Source: a virus | Reading direction: 5' to 3' (one strand) | DNA: 22,006 nucleotides | Virus record (IMG/VR): IMGVR_UViG_3300032271_001055 | Coordinates: 1 to 22,006 of that record | In this document: in pieces, positions 6,244 to 19,069 of the stretch | Layout of the letters: every line of letters starts with the position of its first letter | Numbering within the stretch: the first letter of the stretch is position 1 | The notes under the pieces: generated by a model | What the model saw: the letters and a program-made list of their open reading frames with translations, nothing else | Told to the model about the DNA's origin: nothing | Database searches by the model: none | Translations under genes and position numbers: made by a program

Positions 6244-7559
6244 TGCCCACAGGCTTCACTACCGTCTTCCAAGGGAACACGGTCTACCAGTCCCCGCTGT
6301 CGTATGCCGCCTACAACATCACCAGCAGCGCCGCGCCGCTGGTGCTGCAGTGGGCTCTGGACAATTTCCCGGCAAACGGCAACGTCGTTGCGAAGATCAT
6401 GGACGTCAACTGCACCGCCGTCAGCGGCTCGCTGCAGCTGCCGGCCGCGACCAACGCGACCGCCGGCGAAACGACCCTGATCAACAACACCGGCACCCAG
6501 AACCTGATCGTCTACGACGACACGAACCCGGGCGTCAGCGGCACGATTCTGGCAACGCTTGTCCCGGGCTCGCTCTGGCAGTTCTACCTGCGCTCCAACG
6601 CGACGCAGGCCGGCACGTGGGGCGCCTTCCAGTACGGGGCGCAGGTCAGCGCCTTAAACGCGTCGAACCTTGCCAGCAACAGCGTGATCGCGATCGGCAC
6701 GACCCTCAACCAGTCGATGCCTGTCAAGTCGCTGTCGGCCGCGACCTACACCCTCAGTACCGCCGCGCCGCCCTCCGGAGACCGGGACCAGTTCCTCGTA
6801 AACACCGGTGGCGCCTCGGTCTGGACCCTCCCCGCGGCCTCCGCCGCCGGCGCGGGCTGGTACGTCCAGATCCGCAACCAAGGCACGGGCGGCCTGACGC
6901 TACAGGCGGGCAACAACATCGACCAGATCAACGGCGTCTCGGGGTCCCCGGCCACGATCTCGCTGAACGTCAAGGACTCGTGCTTTATCACGTCCGACGG
7001 TACCAACTGGTGGACCATCGGCCTGACGAACCTCCTGAATGCCGGCTTCCAGTACAATGCCCTGTCCATCACCAGCGGCTACTACCAGCTGCCGACGACC
7101 ATTACCGGCAACGGCGCGATCCGCCTGACGGGCACGCTGACCGGGAACGTGACGATCGGTTTTCCGACCTCGGTCGCCCAGTACATCATCGACAACGAGA
7201 CGGTGCAGGGCACGTTCACGATCCAGATCGGCATTGGCGGCTCGAGCTCGCTGACGCAGGGCACGCCGATCTCGATCACGACCAACAACCCGGCCAGCAA
7301 TGCCGCCTACCGCTCGCTGGTCTACAGCGACGGCACCAGCGGCGCCAGCGCCAATACGGGCCTCCTGACGGCCGTCACGACCGCCTCCGGCGTCGTGCAG
7401 GTCTCCGGAGGCGGCACCGGCGCCACGACCGCGGGCGGGGCCCTGATCAACCTAGGCGGAACGTCTGTCGGCATCAGCCTTTTCACGGCCGCGTCGCAGG
7501 CGGCGGCCCAGACCGCGATGGGCGTAGACCAGATCCTTAACCCGATGCTGTGGGCGTAG
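6243..7559 (+). CDS. Fibre-like virion structural protein
   Basis: The 438-residue product is almost entirely beta-type sequence with many Gly, Thr, Ser and Asn residues. Its N-terminal part, with AKIMDVNCTA, SGSLQLPAATNATAGETTLI and GSLWQFYLRSNATQAGTW, and its central part, with ASVWTLPAASAAGAGWYVQI and DSCFITSDGTNWWTIG, match a virion protein family common in short-tailed phages. Residues around 389-406 contain GGGTGATTAGGALINLGG, a linker-like motif often found near the end of tail fibre shafts. It is placed between the small adaptor and the beta-propeller neck protein, with a one-base overlap upstream. Role in the virion is well supported by composition; which appendage it forms is unknown. 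Confidence 0.65.
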   Translation: MPTGFTTVFQGNTVYQSPLSYAAYNITSSAAPLVLQWALDNFPANGNVVAKIMDVNCTAVSGSLQLPAATNATAGETTLINNTGTQNLIVYDDTNPGVSGTILATLVPGSLWQFYLRSNATQAGTWGAFQYGAQVSALNASNLASNSVIAIGTTLNQSMPVKSLSAATYTLSTAAPPSGDRDQFLVNTGGASVWTLPAASAAGAGWYVQIRNQGTGGLTLQAGNNIDQINGVSGSPATISLNVKDSCFITSDGTNWWTIGLTNLLNAGFQYNALSITSGYYQLPTTITGNGAIRLTGTLTGNVTIGFPTSVAQYIIDNETVQGTFTIQIGIGGSSSLTQGTPISITTNNPASNAAYRSLVYSDGTSGASANTGLLTAVTTASGVVQVSGGGTGATTAGGALINLGGTSVGISLFTAASQAAAQTAMGVDQILNPMLWA

Positions 7560-7560
7560 C

Positions 7561-9513
7561 ATGCCACTGATCTTCGACGCAACGTCCCAGCCCGGCATCC
7601 GCCGCGACGGCACGGTGCTCGACGGGCACCAGTACACGGACGGGCAGTGGTGCCGCTTCCAGCGCGGCCGCCCCCGCAAGATCGGCGGTTACCGCGTCGT
7701 CAGCCCCTACATGGACAACCTGATCCGGGGCCTGTACGTTCAGAACGCCTCCGGCCTGCAGTACGTCTATGGCGGGCACCAGTCCGGGATCGACTCCCTG
7801 ACGGTCGACAGCAACGGCAGCGCCTCGGCGGTGGTGTCCCGGACTCCCACCTCGGCCGCGGTCTCCTACCAGACCTTGGCCGCCAACACCGCCGGCGTCA
7901 ATGCGCTGGGCGGGCCCCTGCCGTCCATTACGGCCGCGTCCGCCTCGGGCGGCTCGACCAACATCGGGACCCTGACCTTTGCCTCGGCCCTGACGCAGGG
8001 CATCGGGACCAACTTCAGCGTCCAGCTGGCCGGGTTCACCAACACCCTCGTCGGCGGGTCCACGGGGTGGTGGAACGGCTACTTCACGGCGACGGTCCTG
8101 ACGACCCTCACCGCCTCGATCAACCTGACCGGAAACGGGGCGCCGGCCGGCCTTTCCGGCGCCCCGACCACGCTCGGGAACGTCACGCAGGTCACCCCCA
8201 ACCTGCAGTGGCAGTTCGACGTGATTTACGACACAGTAAATTTCCTCGGGCAGGGGGCCGGGAACTACCTCGTCGCGCACGCCGCCCCGAACGCAATCGA
8301 CCCCACCAGCACGACCGTCGGCCCCATCTACGCCGGCCCGGTCTACGGGCAGGGGGCCTTGGTCCCGATCGTCGGGGCCAATATTCCCGTGTCCGCTGCT
8401 GGCGTTTCGGGGTTCAGTGGTGGTATATTGGCCATTCCACCGTTCTTGACCGCCTTCGGCAACGACGGTCTGTGGGCCTGCTCCAACACGACCGGGACCG
8501 GCACGGCGCAATATCAGGCGTCGCCCTTCTCGTTCTGCTCCTCCAATAGCGGGTCGAACTCACTCCTGACCTCGATCACCCGGCAAAAGATTGTCGCCGG
8601 CAGGCCCCTGCGCGCCGGCGGCGGCAACAGCCCCGCGGCGCTGTACTGGTCTCTGGACAGCCTGATCCGGGCCACGTTTGTCGGTGGCACGACCGTCTTT
8701 TCGTTCGACACGCTGTCGTCGAACATCAGCGTGATGTCGGGCGCGTCGATCATTGACTACGACGGCACGTTTTACTGGCTCGCGCAGGACCGGTTCATGC
8801 AGTTCAACGGCGTGGTCGCCGAGCTGCCCAACCCGTTCAGCCAGAACTGGCTCTTCGACAACATCAACCGCGCCTACAGCGGGAAGTGTTTTGCGTTCAA
8901 GGTGCCGCGCTTTGCAGAGATCTGGTGGTGCTACCCGCGCGGCAACGCTACGGAGTGCTCGCACGCGATCATCTACAACGTCCGCGACCAGATCTGGTAC
9001 GACACCCCGCTCCCAGAGCAGGGCCGCTCTTCTGGATTCTTCAGCGCGGGCCTGCTGGGTCCGATCATGACGGGGACGCAGCTGAACACGTTCAACAGCG
9101 GCACGAACCAGTCCAACCTGTACCAGCATGAGTACGGCAAGGATGCTCTTTACGGCCCCTCCGTGTCGGCCGTGCAGTCGTCGTTTACAACGGCCCAGTT
9201 CACGCCGTTCGACGCCTCTCCCGCCTCGGAAGAGTCGCAAGCGATTCGACGCGTGGAGCCGGACTTTGTGCAAAGCGGTGACCTGTCGATGAACATCATC
9301 ACGCAGGCCAACGCGAGGGCACCGCAGCAGGTGGTGGGTCCCTTCCCGGTGACCTCTTCGATCAACACGACCAGCTTCACGCAGACCGTGCCGGCCATAG
9401 CCGCAGGTCGCTTGATCTCGTTTCAGTTTGTGTCTTCGACCTTGGGTGGAGATTACCAGTGCGGCCGAATCATTGCCCACTCCGAGTCGTTCGGCGAGCG
9501 AATCATTAGCTAA
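7561..9513 (+). CDS. Beta-propeller neck/tail protein, nozzle or gp10-like
   Basis: This 650-residue protein belongs, by recalled patterns, to a phage family related in layout to P22 gp10 and nozzle-type proteins that close the tail tip. Residues 28-45 read GQWCRFQRGRPRKIGGYR, a typical opening. Propeller-blade motifs follow in the second half: RQKIVAGRPLRAGGG near 343, IIDYDGTFYWLAQDRFMQFN near 400-419, EIWWCYPRG near 454, then IIYNVRDQIWYDTPL. Between about residues 84 and 235 lies a Thr/Ser/Ala-rich beta segment that does not look like a propeller blade and may be an inserted domain. It follows the preceding gene by one base and overlaps the next start (TAATG). Confidence is good for a neck/tail virion protein and lower for the exact position. 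Confidence 0.65.
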   Translation: MPLIFDATSQPGIRRDGTVLDGHQYTDGQWCRFQRGRPRKIGGYRVVSPYMDNLIRGLYVQNASGLQYVYGGHQSGIDSLTVDSNGSASAVVSRTPTSAAVSYQTLAANTAGVNALGGPLPSITAASASGGSTNIGTLTFASALTQGIGTNFSVQLAGFTNTLVGGSTGWWNGYFTATVLTTLTASINLTGNGAPAGLSGAPTTLGNVTQVTPNLQWQFDVIYDTVNFLGQGAGNYLVAHAAPNAIDPTSTTVGPIYAGPVYGQGALVPIVGANIPVSAAGVSGFSGGILAIPPFLTAFGNDGLWACSNTTGTGTAQYQASPFSFCSSNSGSNSLLTSITRQKIVAGRPLRAGGGNSPAALYWSLDSLIRATFVGGTTVFSFDTLSSNISVMSGASIIDYDGTFYWLAQDRFMQFNGVVAELPNPFSQNWLFDNINRAYSGKCFAFKVPRFAEIWWCYPRGNATECSHAIIYNVRDQIWYDTPLPEQGRSSGFFSAGLLGPIMTGTQLNTFNSGTNQSNLYQHEYGKDALYGPSVSAVQSSFTTAQFTPFDASPASEESQAIRRVEPDFVQSGDLSMNIITQANARAPQQVVGPFPVTSSINTTSFTQTVPAIAAGRLISFQFVSSTLGGDYQCGRIIAHSESFGERIIS

Positions 9514-10565
9514 TGGCAGTCACGCTTCAATCGTTCGGCGGCGGCAACTTTTCAGGAAGCATAGAGGTCAGCGGCGCCTCGTTGCCCGGCGTCATCGACT
9601 TTGGTTCATCGTACTCCGCGGTTCTTGGATCCCTTACACTCGCCAGCACGTCGATGCTGTTTGGTTATTGGGTCGGGTATCCGGCACCCAACAACCCCTA
9701 CGTCGCGCCGACCAGCGTGACCTTTGGCGGCAACGCCTGCACGGTAGCCTGTCACGCTTCAGGATTTTCGTTAGGCTCCGGGCAGCCGGACCGCGAGCTC
9801 GTGATGTGGTTCTGCCCGCTGACGTCGGGCACCACCTTCAGCGACTACAAGCTGCGCATCACGTGGCCCGGGTCGGTGACCAGCATCTTCGGTCTGGCGG
9901 GAGAGATTGCTTGCGCGTATGGCGTGGATGCGACGGCAACGGCCTTGCTGACTGGCGCAGAGGCGGTCATTACGCTTGGCAACAACGTCAACCCGGACCA
10001 GTGTACGTTTCCGTCGTCGATCTCGGCCGCCGTAGGCGACATGATCATGACCGTCAGTGGCGCGTACAACTGGGCCTACAGCGCGGCCGCGCCGGTGGTG
10101 TCGACGCCGTCTGGTTACACCAACACCACTGGCGGCTTTGTGTTGACCAGCGGCCAAGTCTACGCCATGGCCAGCAAGCCAGTCTCAGTCGCCACGGCCG
10201 ACACGATTTCATGGCAGTACTATCGAGCAACGAGCTCGGGCGCGTGGGCCGCGACGGCCTTTGTGCTGAAGGCGCCCCTCGCGCCGCCCCCTGTCGTCAA
10301 CCCGTCGTTCATTGCCCCCATCACCTACTTTGTCAAACCTGACAACGTCCCCTTTGTGGTTTGGGCGGCCAAGATGAACAGCGCCTTGAATGCCAGAGAG
10401 GGTGCGCTGATTGTGTCCGACGAGAAAAACTGGAAGACGTGGGCCTCTCGCATCGTGACCTTGTCGTCGATCAATTACCTCACCCCGCCGAGTCCGCTCA
10501 ATTACACGGACTGGCGGGCTTGGGCGCGAGACTTCATCCGCACCCTTAGCCTTTCAGGACTCTGA
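9513..10565 (+). CDS. Beta-rich virion protein with C-terminal helical module
   Basis: I do not recognise a named family for this 350-residue protein. Residues 1-260 are beta-type and rich in Gly, Ser, Thr and Val, with a few Cys residues (GGNACTVACHASGF, MWFCPL). Short motifs such as SVTFGGNAC and AAVGDMIMTVSGAYN resemble Ig-like or jelly-roll virion proteins. A Pro-rich linker (APLAPPPVVNPS) near residue 260 leads to a C-terminal module of about 85 residues with PFVVWAAKMNSALN, NWKTWASRI and YTDWRAWARDFIRTLS, which looks helical and could anchor the protein. It overlaps the upstream gene by one base and precedes the large internal-virion-like block by two bases. Tail or neck appendage is the most likely role. 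Confidence 0.55.
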   Translation: MAVTLQSFGGGNFSGSIEVSGASLPGVIDFGSSYSAVLGSLTLASTSMLFGYWVGYPAPNNPYVAPTSVTFGGNACTVACHASGFSLGSGQPDRELVMWFCPLTSGTTFSDYKLRITWPGSVTSIFGLAGEIACAYGVDATATALLTGAEAVITLGNNVNPDQCTFPSSISAAVGDMIMTVSGAYNWAYSAAAPVVSTPSGYTNTTGGFVLTSGQVYAMASKPVSVATADTISWQYYRATSSGAWAATAFVLKAPLAPPPVVNPSFIAPITYFVKPDNVPFVVWAAKMNSALNAREGALIVSDEKNWKTWASRIVTLSSINYLTPPSPLNYTDWRAWARDFIRTLSLSGL

Positions 10566-10567
10566 CT

Positions 10568-13860
<3,293 letters not shown>

Positions 13861-13861
<1 letters not shown>

Positions 13862-14931
13862 TGTCGTACAACCCCAACTCTGGCGGTAATGGCGGCGGGG
13901 GAGCCCTGAGCTTTTTGTTCAACGGCTCGCCGCCGCCGTCGACCTCGAGCTACAACCAGCAATCTTCGCAGCTGCCGAAGTACTACACCGACTACGCGCA
14001 GAACATGCTGCACGTGGCCAACAACTGGGCCTCGCAGCCGTACCCGACCTACACCGGACCCCGCGTCGCTGCCCTCAATCAGGACCAGCAGAACGCGTAC
14101 GGACAGGTGCGTGACGCGTCACAGGCCTACAACGGTTACGCCGGCGCGGGCGCTGGCGCGATCGGCATGTCGATCGATCCGAGCCATTCTGGCTTGAACG
14201 CCGCGAGCCCGTACCTCAACGAAGCGAATCAAGGCATCGCAGGACAGATGGGGCAATTCTTCAACCCCTACACGCAGGCCTCGAACCAGAACCTCGCCGA
14301 CAACATGGCCCACAACTACCAGACCAACATCCTCCCGGGTCTGGCGAATCAGTTTGCGGCCGCGGGTCAGTTGGCCGGGCCGGGCTCGACCCGGATGGGC
14401 GACATGCAGAACGAGGCCGCCCGCAACGAGCAGCAGGCGCTGTCGCAGGGGATCACCGCGAACAACCTCGGCGCGTTCAGCGGCGCCATGCAGGGCGCCG
14501 GCGCGCAGGCGAACCTGCAGGCAAACCTTGCAAGCACCGCCGGAGGTCTGCAGCAGAACGCAAACTCCCTCGGCGTCAACGCCGGCACGGCCCTTGCCAA
14601 CGTCGGGCAGACCGGCCAGAATACCGCCCTCGGCGGAGCCAGCGCGCTCAATGCCATTGGCCAGCAGCAGCAGGGCCAGACACAGAAGAACCTCGACACG
14701 GCCTACTCGGACTTCCAGAACCAGTTCAATTGGCCGATGACGGGCGTCAACGCCGAACACAGCATCCTCTCCGGAATGCAAGTCCCGGCTGCCCAGCAGC
14801 AGTACAGCTACGGCATCAATCCGCAAGCGACGCAGCCGGGCTTTTTCAGTCCTTCGGGCCTGAACCAGCTGCAGAACATTTTCGCCCCCGGGGCCGTCAA
14901 GCAGGCCACGGGTCCGAACGGACAGGGCTAA
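13861..14931 (+). CDS. Gln/Asn/Ala-rich virion protein, probable internal or ejection protein
   Basis: This 356-residue protein starts at an ATG overlapping the previous stop (TAATG). After a Gly-rich head (NPNSGGNGGGGALSFLFNG), it has a YYTDYAQNMLHVANNWASQP helix and the motif YPTYTGPRVAALNQDQQNAY at about residues 61-80. This motif belongs to a phage structural family with many Gln/Ala/Asn-rich helical repeats. The remainder (AGQLAGPGSTRMGDMQNEAA, GAQANLQANLASTAGGLQQN) is long, helical and poor in charged residues, ending with GFFSPSGLNQLQ. No enzyme motif or membrane segment is clear. Position between two large virion-like proteins suggests an internal core or ejection component; this is inference. 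Confidence 0.55.
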
Positions 14932-14940
14932 GGATCACAC

Positions 14941-16944
14941 ATGGCACCGCAGATCGACCAGACTGACGGCACGAGCATTGCTCAGGGCCCGGATGGCAAC
15001 GCCATCAACCCCGACAACGGCGCGCCCGTTGATAGCGGCCTGAATCAGGCGAGCCCAAAAAAGACCGGCCGTGCGTTTGAGCAAGACCTTGCGCACCAGT
15101 TCTACGATGAACGTGCGCAGGCCCAGCGCCAGTACGAAGACTCGCAGACGATGTACTCCGAGTCCGCAAAGCAGGCCCGCGAAGTGCTGCAGAAGGCAAC
15201 CGATCGCCTGACGGCCATGCAGCACGGCCCGAGCCAGCAGGAGCTCGCTTTGCGTTATGGCGCGGCCGCCCTGACCGGCGGCCCGGACGCGACGCGCGGC
15301 ATCGCCGCCTCGCAGGCCGAGCTCGCCAAGGGCCTCGCCGAGCGGCGCACCGAGTCGGAGGGCGCACTTGACAAGCTGACCGGTTTCGGTACGCAATCGG
15401 CCAACCTCGGCATGAGCTCCGCGAAATTGATGGAGCAGCAGGCCCTATCGCGGATGAACAACCTCTCCATGCGGGAGGTGGCCGCGGGCCGCGCGGCGAC
15501 GACCGGCGTCCCGTGGTACGTCGAGCAGTTTGGGGGTGGGTTCCAGATGGCCCCCGGCGCGGAGAACGTGCTGGCCCAGATCGACTACGCCAAGCAGTAC
15601 TGGAAGGTCCAGAAGGCGACCCTCCCGGACGGCTCGACCACCTACACCTACAACGGGCAGCTGCTGGGACAGACCCCGGGCAGCGGCGCTCCGGGCGCCA
15701 TTGGCGCTGCGGGCCGCCCGCAGGTGTCAGGAGCCGGACTGCCGGCCGCCACCGCCGCGGCCACCGTCGCCCCCAGCGTGTCATGGAACGATGGCGGAAT
15801 GCAGGGCGCGATCGCCGCGGTCAATCAGCCCGGCGCGCAGGTCCGCTACGAGCCGGCCGGCCCCGCCGGCAGCGTCAAGCTGATCGTGAACGGGGCCCCC
15901 GTCGCGTTTGGCCCGCAGTCGGAGATCGACGCCGCGATCCGGGCCGGGACGCAGACCGCGGCCAGCGCCCCCGTCGCCGGCAAGCCAGAGCCGACCCAGC
16001 CGGGAGCAGAGCAGAAGTACCCCGGCGGCACCGCCTACAAGAGCGCTTGGACCCCGCCCGCGGTCTATACCCAGTACACGCCCGCGTTGGCCGCGAAGCA
16101 GTACGCGCCGATCTACGAACACATTGCGGAGGAGGCCGTCAAGGACATCCGCCCCGTCTCGCTTCCGCAGCAGCAGGGTCATTTCGGCGAGGCGGCCGGC
16201 AGCAAGAACGCCTACGACGAGGACAAGAAGTACGCCGAGGCGACCGACAAGGCCGTCGCGGCCGACTCAATGGGCGCGGGCAACAAGCTCCTGATCGCGC
16301 AGCACATGCTCGACGACATCAACAGCGGCAAGATGCACCCCGGCGCGCTTGGTCAGGCGCTACTACCAATTCGTTCCCAGCTGGCGACGCTGGGCGTGCT
16401 GCCGCCTGATGCTGCGGCCAGCGATGAGGCGTTCCAGAAGTGGGCCCGACAGCTGTCGTCTGCCGACCTCAAGAATCTGTTCGGCGGCCGCGTTACGAAC
16501 ATGGAGCTCGAACAGCAGATCAAGTCGAACCCGAACGGCGCGATGTCTCCGGAAGGCATGAAGGCCCTGCTCAAGCTCGAGATCGAGAAGGACACGCTCA
16601 ACCTGCACCGGGCCGCGATGTGGAACCTCTACCGCACCGACTACCACGGCGCGGCGCGCAGCTTCGACTCGTGGTACAACAAATACTGGAACCCCTACGA
16701 CGTTTCCAAGACCCGCATGGCCATCACGGCCATGAACGACCTGAAGAAGCAGCAGGCGGCCTATGCCCAGTCGGTTGCGGCCCCTCCCTCGACCGCGGCC
16801 CAGACCTCACGGACGCCCGTCACAAGCACCATCCGCTCCATCCCGAGCGCCTACCAGTCGCGCATTGACGCGATCCGCGCCCGACTTACCCCCACCCCGG
16901 CCCCGGCCGCACAACCGCAGGTAGCCCCGAATGGCAACCCCTGA
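14941..16944 (+). CDS. Coiled-coil virion-like protein of unknown function
   Basis: This 667-residue protein follows an AGGA site eight bases upstream of ATG. Residues 40-90 form a charged Gln/Glu/Ala-rich coiled coil (FYDERAQAQRQYEDSQTMYS). Around residues 180-195 it has TGVPWYVEQFGGGFQMAPG, then a beta-like segment (KVQKATLPDGSTTYTYNGQL), a Pro/Ala-rich linker, a second beta-like part (KLIVNGAPVAFGPQSEIDAA) and a mainly helical C-terminal 270 residues (KWARQLSSADLKNLFGGRVT). The last residues are Pro/Ala-rich. I do not recognise the family. It shares the alternation of helical blocks and disordered linkers with its neighbours, and its end overlaps the next gene by 14 bases, so it is probably part of the same virion-core set. 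Confidence 0.55.
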   Translation: MAPQIDQTDGTSIAQGPDGNAINPDNGAPVDSGLNQASPKKTGRAFEQDLAHQFYDERAQAQRQYEDSQTMYSESAKQAREVLQKATDRLTAMQHGPSQQELALRYGAAALTGGPDATRGIAASQAELAKGLAERRTESEGALDKLTGFGTQSANLGMSSAKLMEQQALSRMNNLSMREVAAGRAATTGVPWYVEQFGGGFQMAPGAENVLAQIDYAKQYWKVQKATLPDGSTTYTYNGQLLGQTPGSGAPGAIGAAGRPQVSGAGLPAATAAATVAPSVSWNDGGMQGAIAAVNQPGAQVRYEPAGPAGSVKLIVNGAPVAFGPQSEIDAAIRAGTQTAASAPVAGKPEPTQPGAEQKYPGGTAYKSAWTPPAVYTQYTPALAAKQYAPIYEHIAEEAVKDIRPVSLPQQQGHFGEAAGSKNAYDEDKKYAEATDKAVAADSMGAGNKLLIAQHMLDDINSGKMHPGALGQALLPIRSQLATLGVLPPDAAASDEAFQKWARQLSSADLKNLFGGRVTNMELEQQIKSNPNGAMSPEGMKALLKLEIEKDTLNLHRAAMWNLYRTDYHGAARSFDSWYNKYWNPYDVSKTRMAITAMNDLKKQQAAYAQSVAAPPSTAAQTSRTPVTSTIRSIPSAYQSRIDAIRARLTPTPAPAAQPQVAPNGNP

Positions 16945-19069
16945 TCCAGAAGCGCTTGCCCTCGCGGCAGAGATGCGTGCCGAGGGGCACGAGGTCCCGC
17001 CGGACATCCTTGCCGCGGCCGGCCTTGACGCCCCGCACGCGCCCGGTCAGGACATGGGGCAGGGCCCGACCGTCCAGCGCGCGCAGGAGCTCCACGACCT
17101 CGACCGCAAGGCGGCCGCGGACGCCTACGCCGGGATGGGCCCGTTCGCGCAGCGTGCAACGTCGACCGGGCAGGGCGCGGTCCACGCCTACAACGCCCTG
17201 AAGCACCACCTTGGGCTGATGTCCGATCAGGACTACGCCAACGCCAACACGATCGATGAGCCGGCGAAGGAGGCCCACCCCGGCTACAGCATGGCCGGCG
17301 AGGCCCTCCCGTTCATGATCCCGGGCCTGAACGTCGGCGAGCTCGCCGGGCTGGGGGCCAAGTACGGGATCCCCGCCGCCAAGAGCGCCGTCACGGCCCT
17401 GCGCAACCCGATCGTGCGGGGCGGGGCCGAGGGCATGGCTCAGGGCGCGATCACCTCCGATAACGCGTGGGAGGGCGCCGGAGAGGGCCTTCTGGGTGGC
17501 GCCGCGATCCCGGGGGCCTTCCATGGCGCCGGGAAGCTGGTACACGGCATGAATATCCGCCCAGAGGCCCGTGCCCTTCTGGACCGGTGGGGTCCGGACC
17601 GGATGCGCCTGACCCCGGGCCAGATGCTGGGCGGGGCATGGGGCCACGTCGAGGACACCCTCCGCCCGGCGATCCCGGGCCTCGAGACGCTCCGGGACAA
17701 CCCGAAGCGGGACTTCGCCCACAACCTGATCGCGGACGCCGCCGCCCCGGCCTACCGCGACAGCGGCGTGGCCATGCCGGCCCACGAGATCCCGAGCTCG
17801 GCCCGCGCCTCTGGTATGCGGGACGCCTACAACTCCGCGCTCGACTCCTATGACCCCCTCTACGGTTCGGTCCGGCCCTACCCGTGGCAGCCGAACATGT
17901 TCAACCTGACCGGGAGCAGCCCGACCGTCCTGAGCCAGATGGCGGCCGAGGCCGGCGCGCGCGGATCGGGCGTGACCGACTCCGCCCGCCGCAAGGCGAC
18001 GCAGGTCATGCAGGACATCAACTCCGGCTACCCGAAAGGTCACCCGATCCGGCTCCCGCTGTCGGACATGACCGCCGGCGACGCGATCGACCTTCGCTCC
18101 GCCGCCCGGGCCGCGGCTCGGAACCTGCCCAACGACCCGAACGCGGCCGGGTACGGCGCCCGGCCCTTGGTCCGCAACGCGTCCGATGCCGTGACTCGCT
18201 CCCTCGAGAACCAGCTCCCGACGGAGGCCGTCAATACCCTCCGCACCGGCGACCGCAGTTTCCGGGACCTGATGAACGTGCAGGGCGCGATCGACAACAC
18301 CCCCGCCGGGGCGGACTGGTTCACCCCGGCCCAGTACCTGCGGGAAGCGGAAGGCAACAGCACCGCCCGGCAGCGCGTCACGGGGCGCGGGCTGGACCCG
18401 AACGTCGACACTGCCAACCACGCCGCGGCCCTCTTCCGGGAAGACCCGAAAACGGGCTACGCGCAAGCCAAACTGGCGGCGCTGGCCGGAAAAGCAGCCG
18501 TTGGGGCCGGGATCGTCGGGACCCACGCCGCGTTCCCGCTGATGGCTGCCGGGAGCCTGCCGCTCGCCTTTGGATACACCCCATGGGGCCGGGCCGCCAT
18601 CGCCGGCATGTCTCGCCCGCAGCGGATCGCACAGCGCGGAATGGAGCTCTTCAATCAGGGCCTCGACCGGGCCTCGACGGGGATGGTCCCGGGGCAAGAC
18701 CTGCGGCTGCAGGAGCTCCTGTCCAAGTACGGCACCCAGCAGGGCGGGGCGACGCTCGGGGCCCACGAGGCGACCGACCGCTACAACGTCCCGATGCGGA
18801 TCCCCTTCCCGGCCGCGGCTCTGGAGGCCGCGCACGAGCCGGAGGTCCAGCAGTTCCACGTCGGGGGCCCGGCCCGGGAAGACGTCCAGTTCGCGGACGG
18901 GGGCAAGGTCGACCCGTCCCTGATAGACCGTTTCATCGAGTACCTCCGGAGCCAGCTCGGGATCATCCCCGGTGGCGGAGAGATACCGACCCACCCCCAC
19001 GACAATGGACCGTCAGGCCCGACAGGTGGTGGGGTCTCTGTGATGCAGGCGGCAGATCAACAGTCATAG
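16931..19069 (+). CDS. Large virion-like protein with hydrophobic segments, probable internal or ejection protein
   Basis: The 712-residue product begins inside the preceding gene. Residues 1-100 are acidic and helical (MATPDPEALALAAEMRAEGH). Residues 115-220 contain Gly/Ala-rich, weakly hydrophobic parts (GEALPFMIPGLNVGELAGLG, GAGEGLLGGAAIPGAFHGAG). The middle is helical with many Arg, Asp and Pro (DAIDLRSAARAAARNLPNDP). A clear hydrophobic stretch near residues 520-550 (AAVGAGIVGTHAAFPLMAAG) could cross a membrane. Near residue 654 is a FADGGKV motif followed by DPSLIDRFIEYLRSQLG. No catalytic site was found. A 704-residue frame exists on the other strand but is a high-GC shadow. Context suggests a DNA-ejection or core protein; the family was not recognised. 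Confidence 0.55.
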   Translation: MATPDPEALALAAEMRAEGHEVPPDILAAAGLDAPHAPGQDMGQGPTVQRAQELHDLDRKAAADAYAGMGPFAQRATSTGQGAVHAYNALKHHLGLMSDQDYANANTIDEPAKEAHPGYSMAGEALPFMIPGLNVGELAGLGAKYGIPAAKSAVTALRNPIVRGGAEGMAQGAITSDNAWEGAGEGLLGGAAIPGAFHGAGKLVHGMNIRPEARALLDRWGPDRMRLTPGQMLGGAWGHVEDTLRPAIPGLETLRDNPKRDFAHNLIADAAAPAYRDSGVAMPAHEIPSSARASGMRDAYNSALDSYDPLYGSVRPYPWQPNMFNLTGSSPTVLSQMAAEAGARGSGVTDSARRKATQVMQDINSGYPKGHPIRLPLSDMTAGDAIDLRSAARAAARNLPNDPNAAGYGARPLVRNASDAVTRSLENQLPTEAVNTLRTGDRSFRDLMNVQGAIDNTPAGADWFTPAQYLREAEGNSTARQRVTGRGLDPNVDTANHAAALFREDPKTGYAQAKLAALAGKAAVGAGIVGTHAAFPLMAAGSLPLAFGYTPWGRAAIAGMSRPQRIAQRGMELFNQGLDRASTGMVPGQDLRLQELLSKYGTQQGGATLGAHEATDRYNVPMRIPFPAAALEAAHEPEVQQFHVGGPAREDVQFADGGKVDPSLIDRFIEYLRSQLGIIPGGGEIPTHPHDNGPSGPTGGGVSVMQAADQQS

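Noticed and set aside
6212-7540. 442-residue plus-strand frame over the fibre-like virion gene
   Set aside because: The overlapping frame at 6243 has beta-protein patterns and TAATG coupling. The alternative is an Arg/His/Pro/Asp-rich shadow.
7537-8511. 324-residue minus-strand frame
   Set aside because: It is antisense to the beta-propeller protein and has shadow composition.
16886-19000. 704-residue open frame on the minus strand
   Set aside because: It is antisense to the 712-residue plus-strand gene. Strong G/C preference at third codon positions removes stops from the opposite frame; the translation is Arg/Gly/Val-rich without family motifs.
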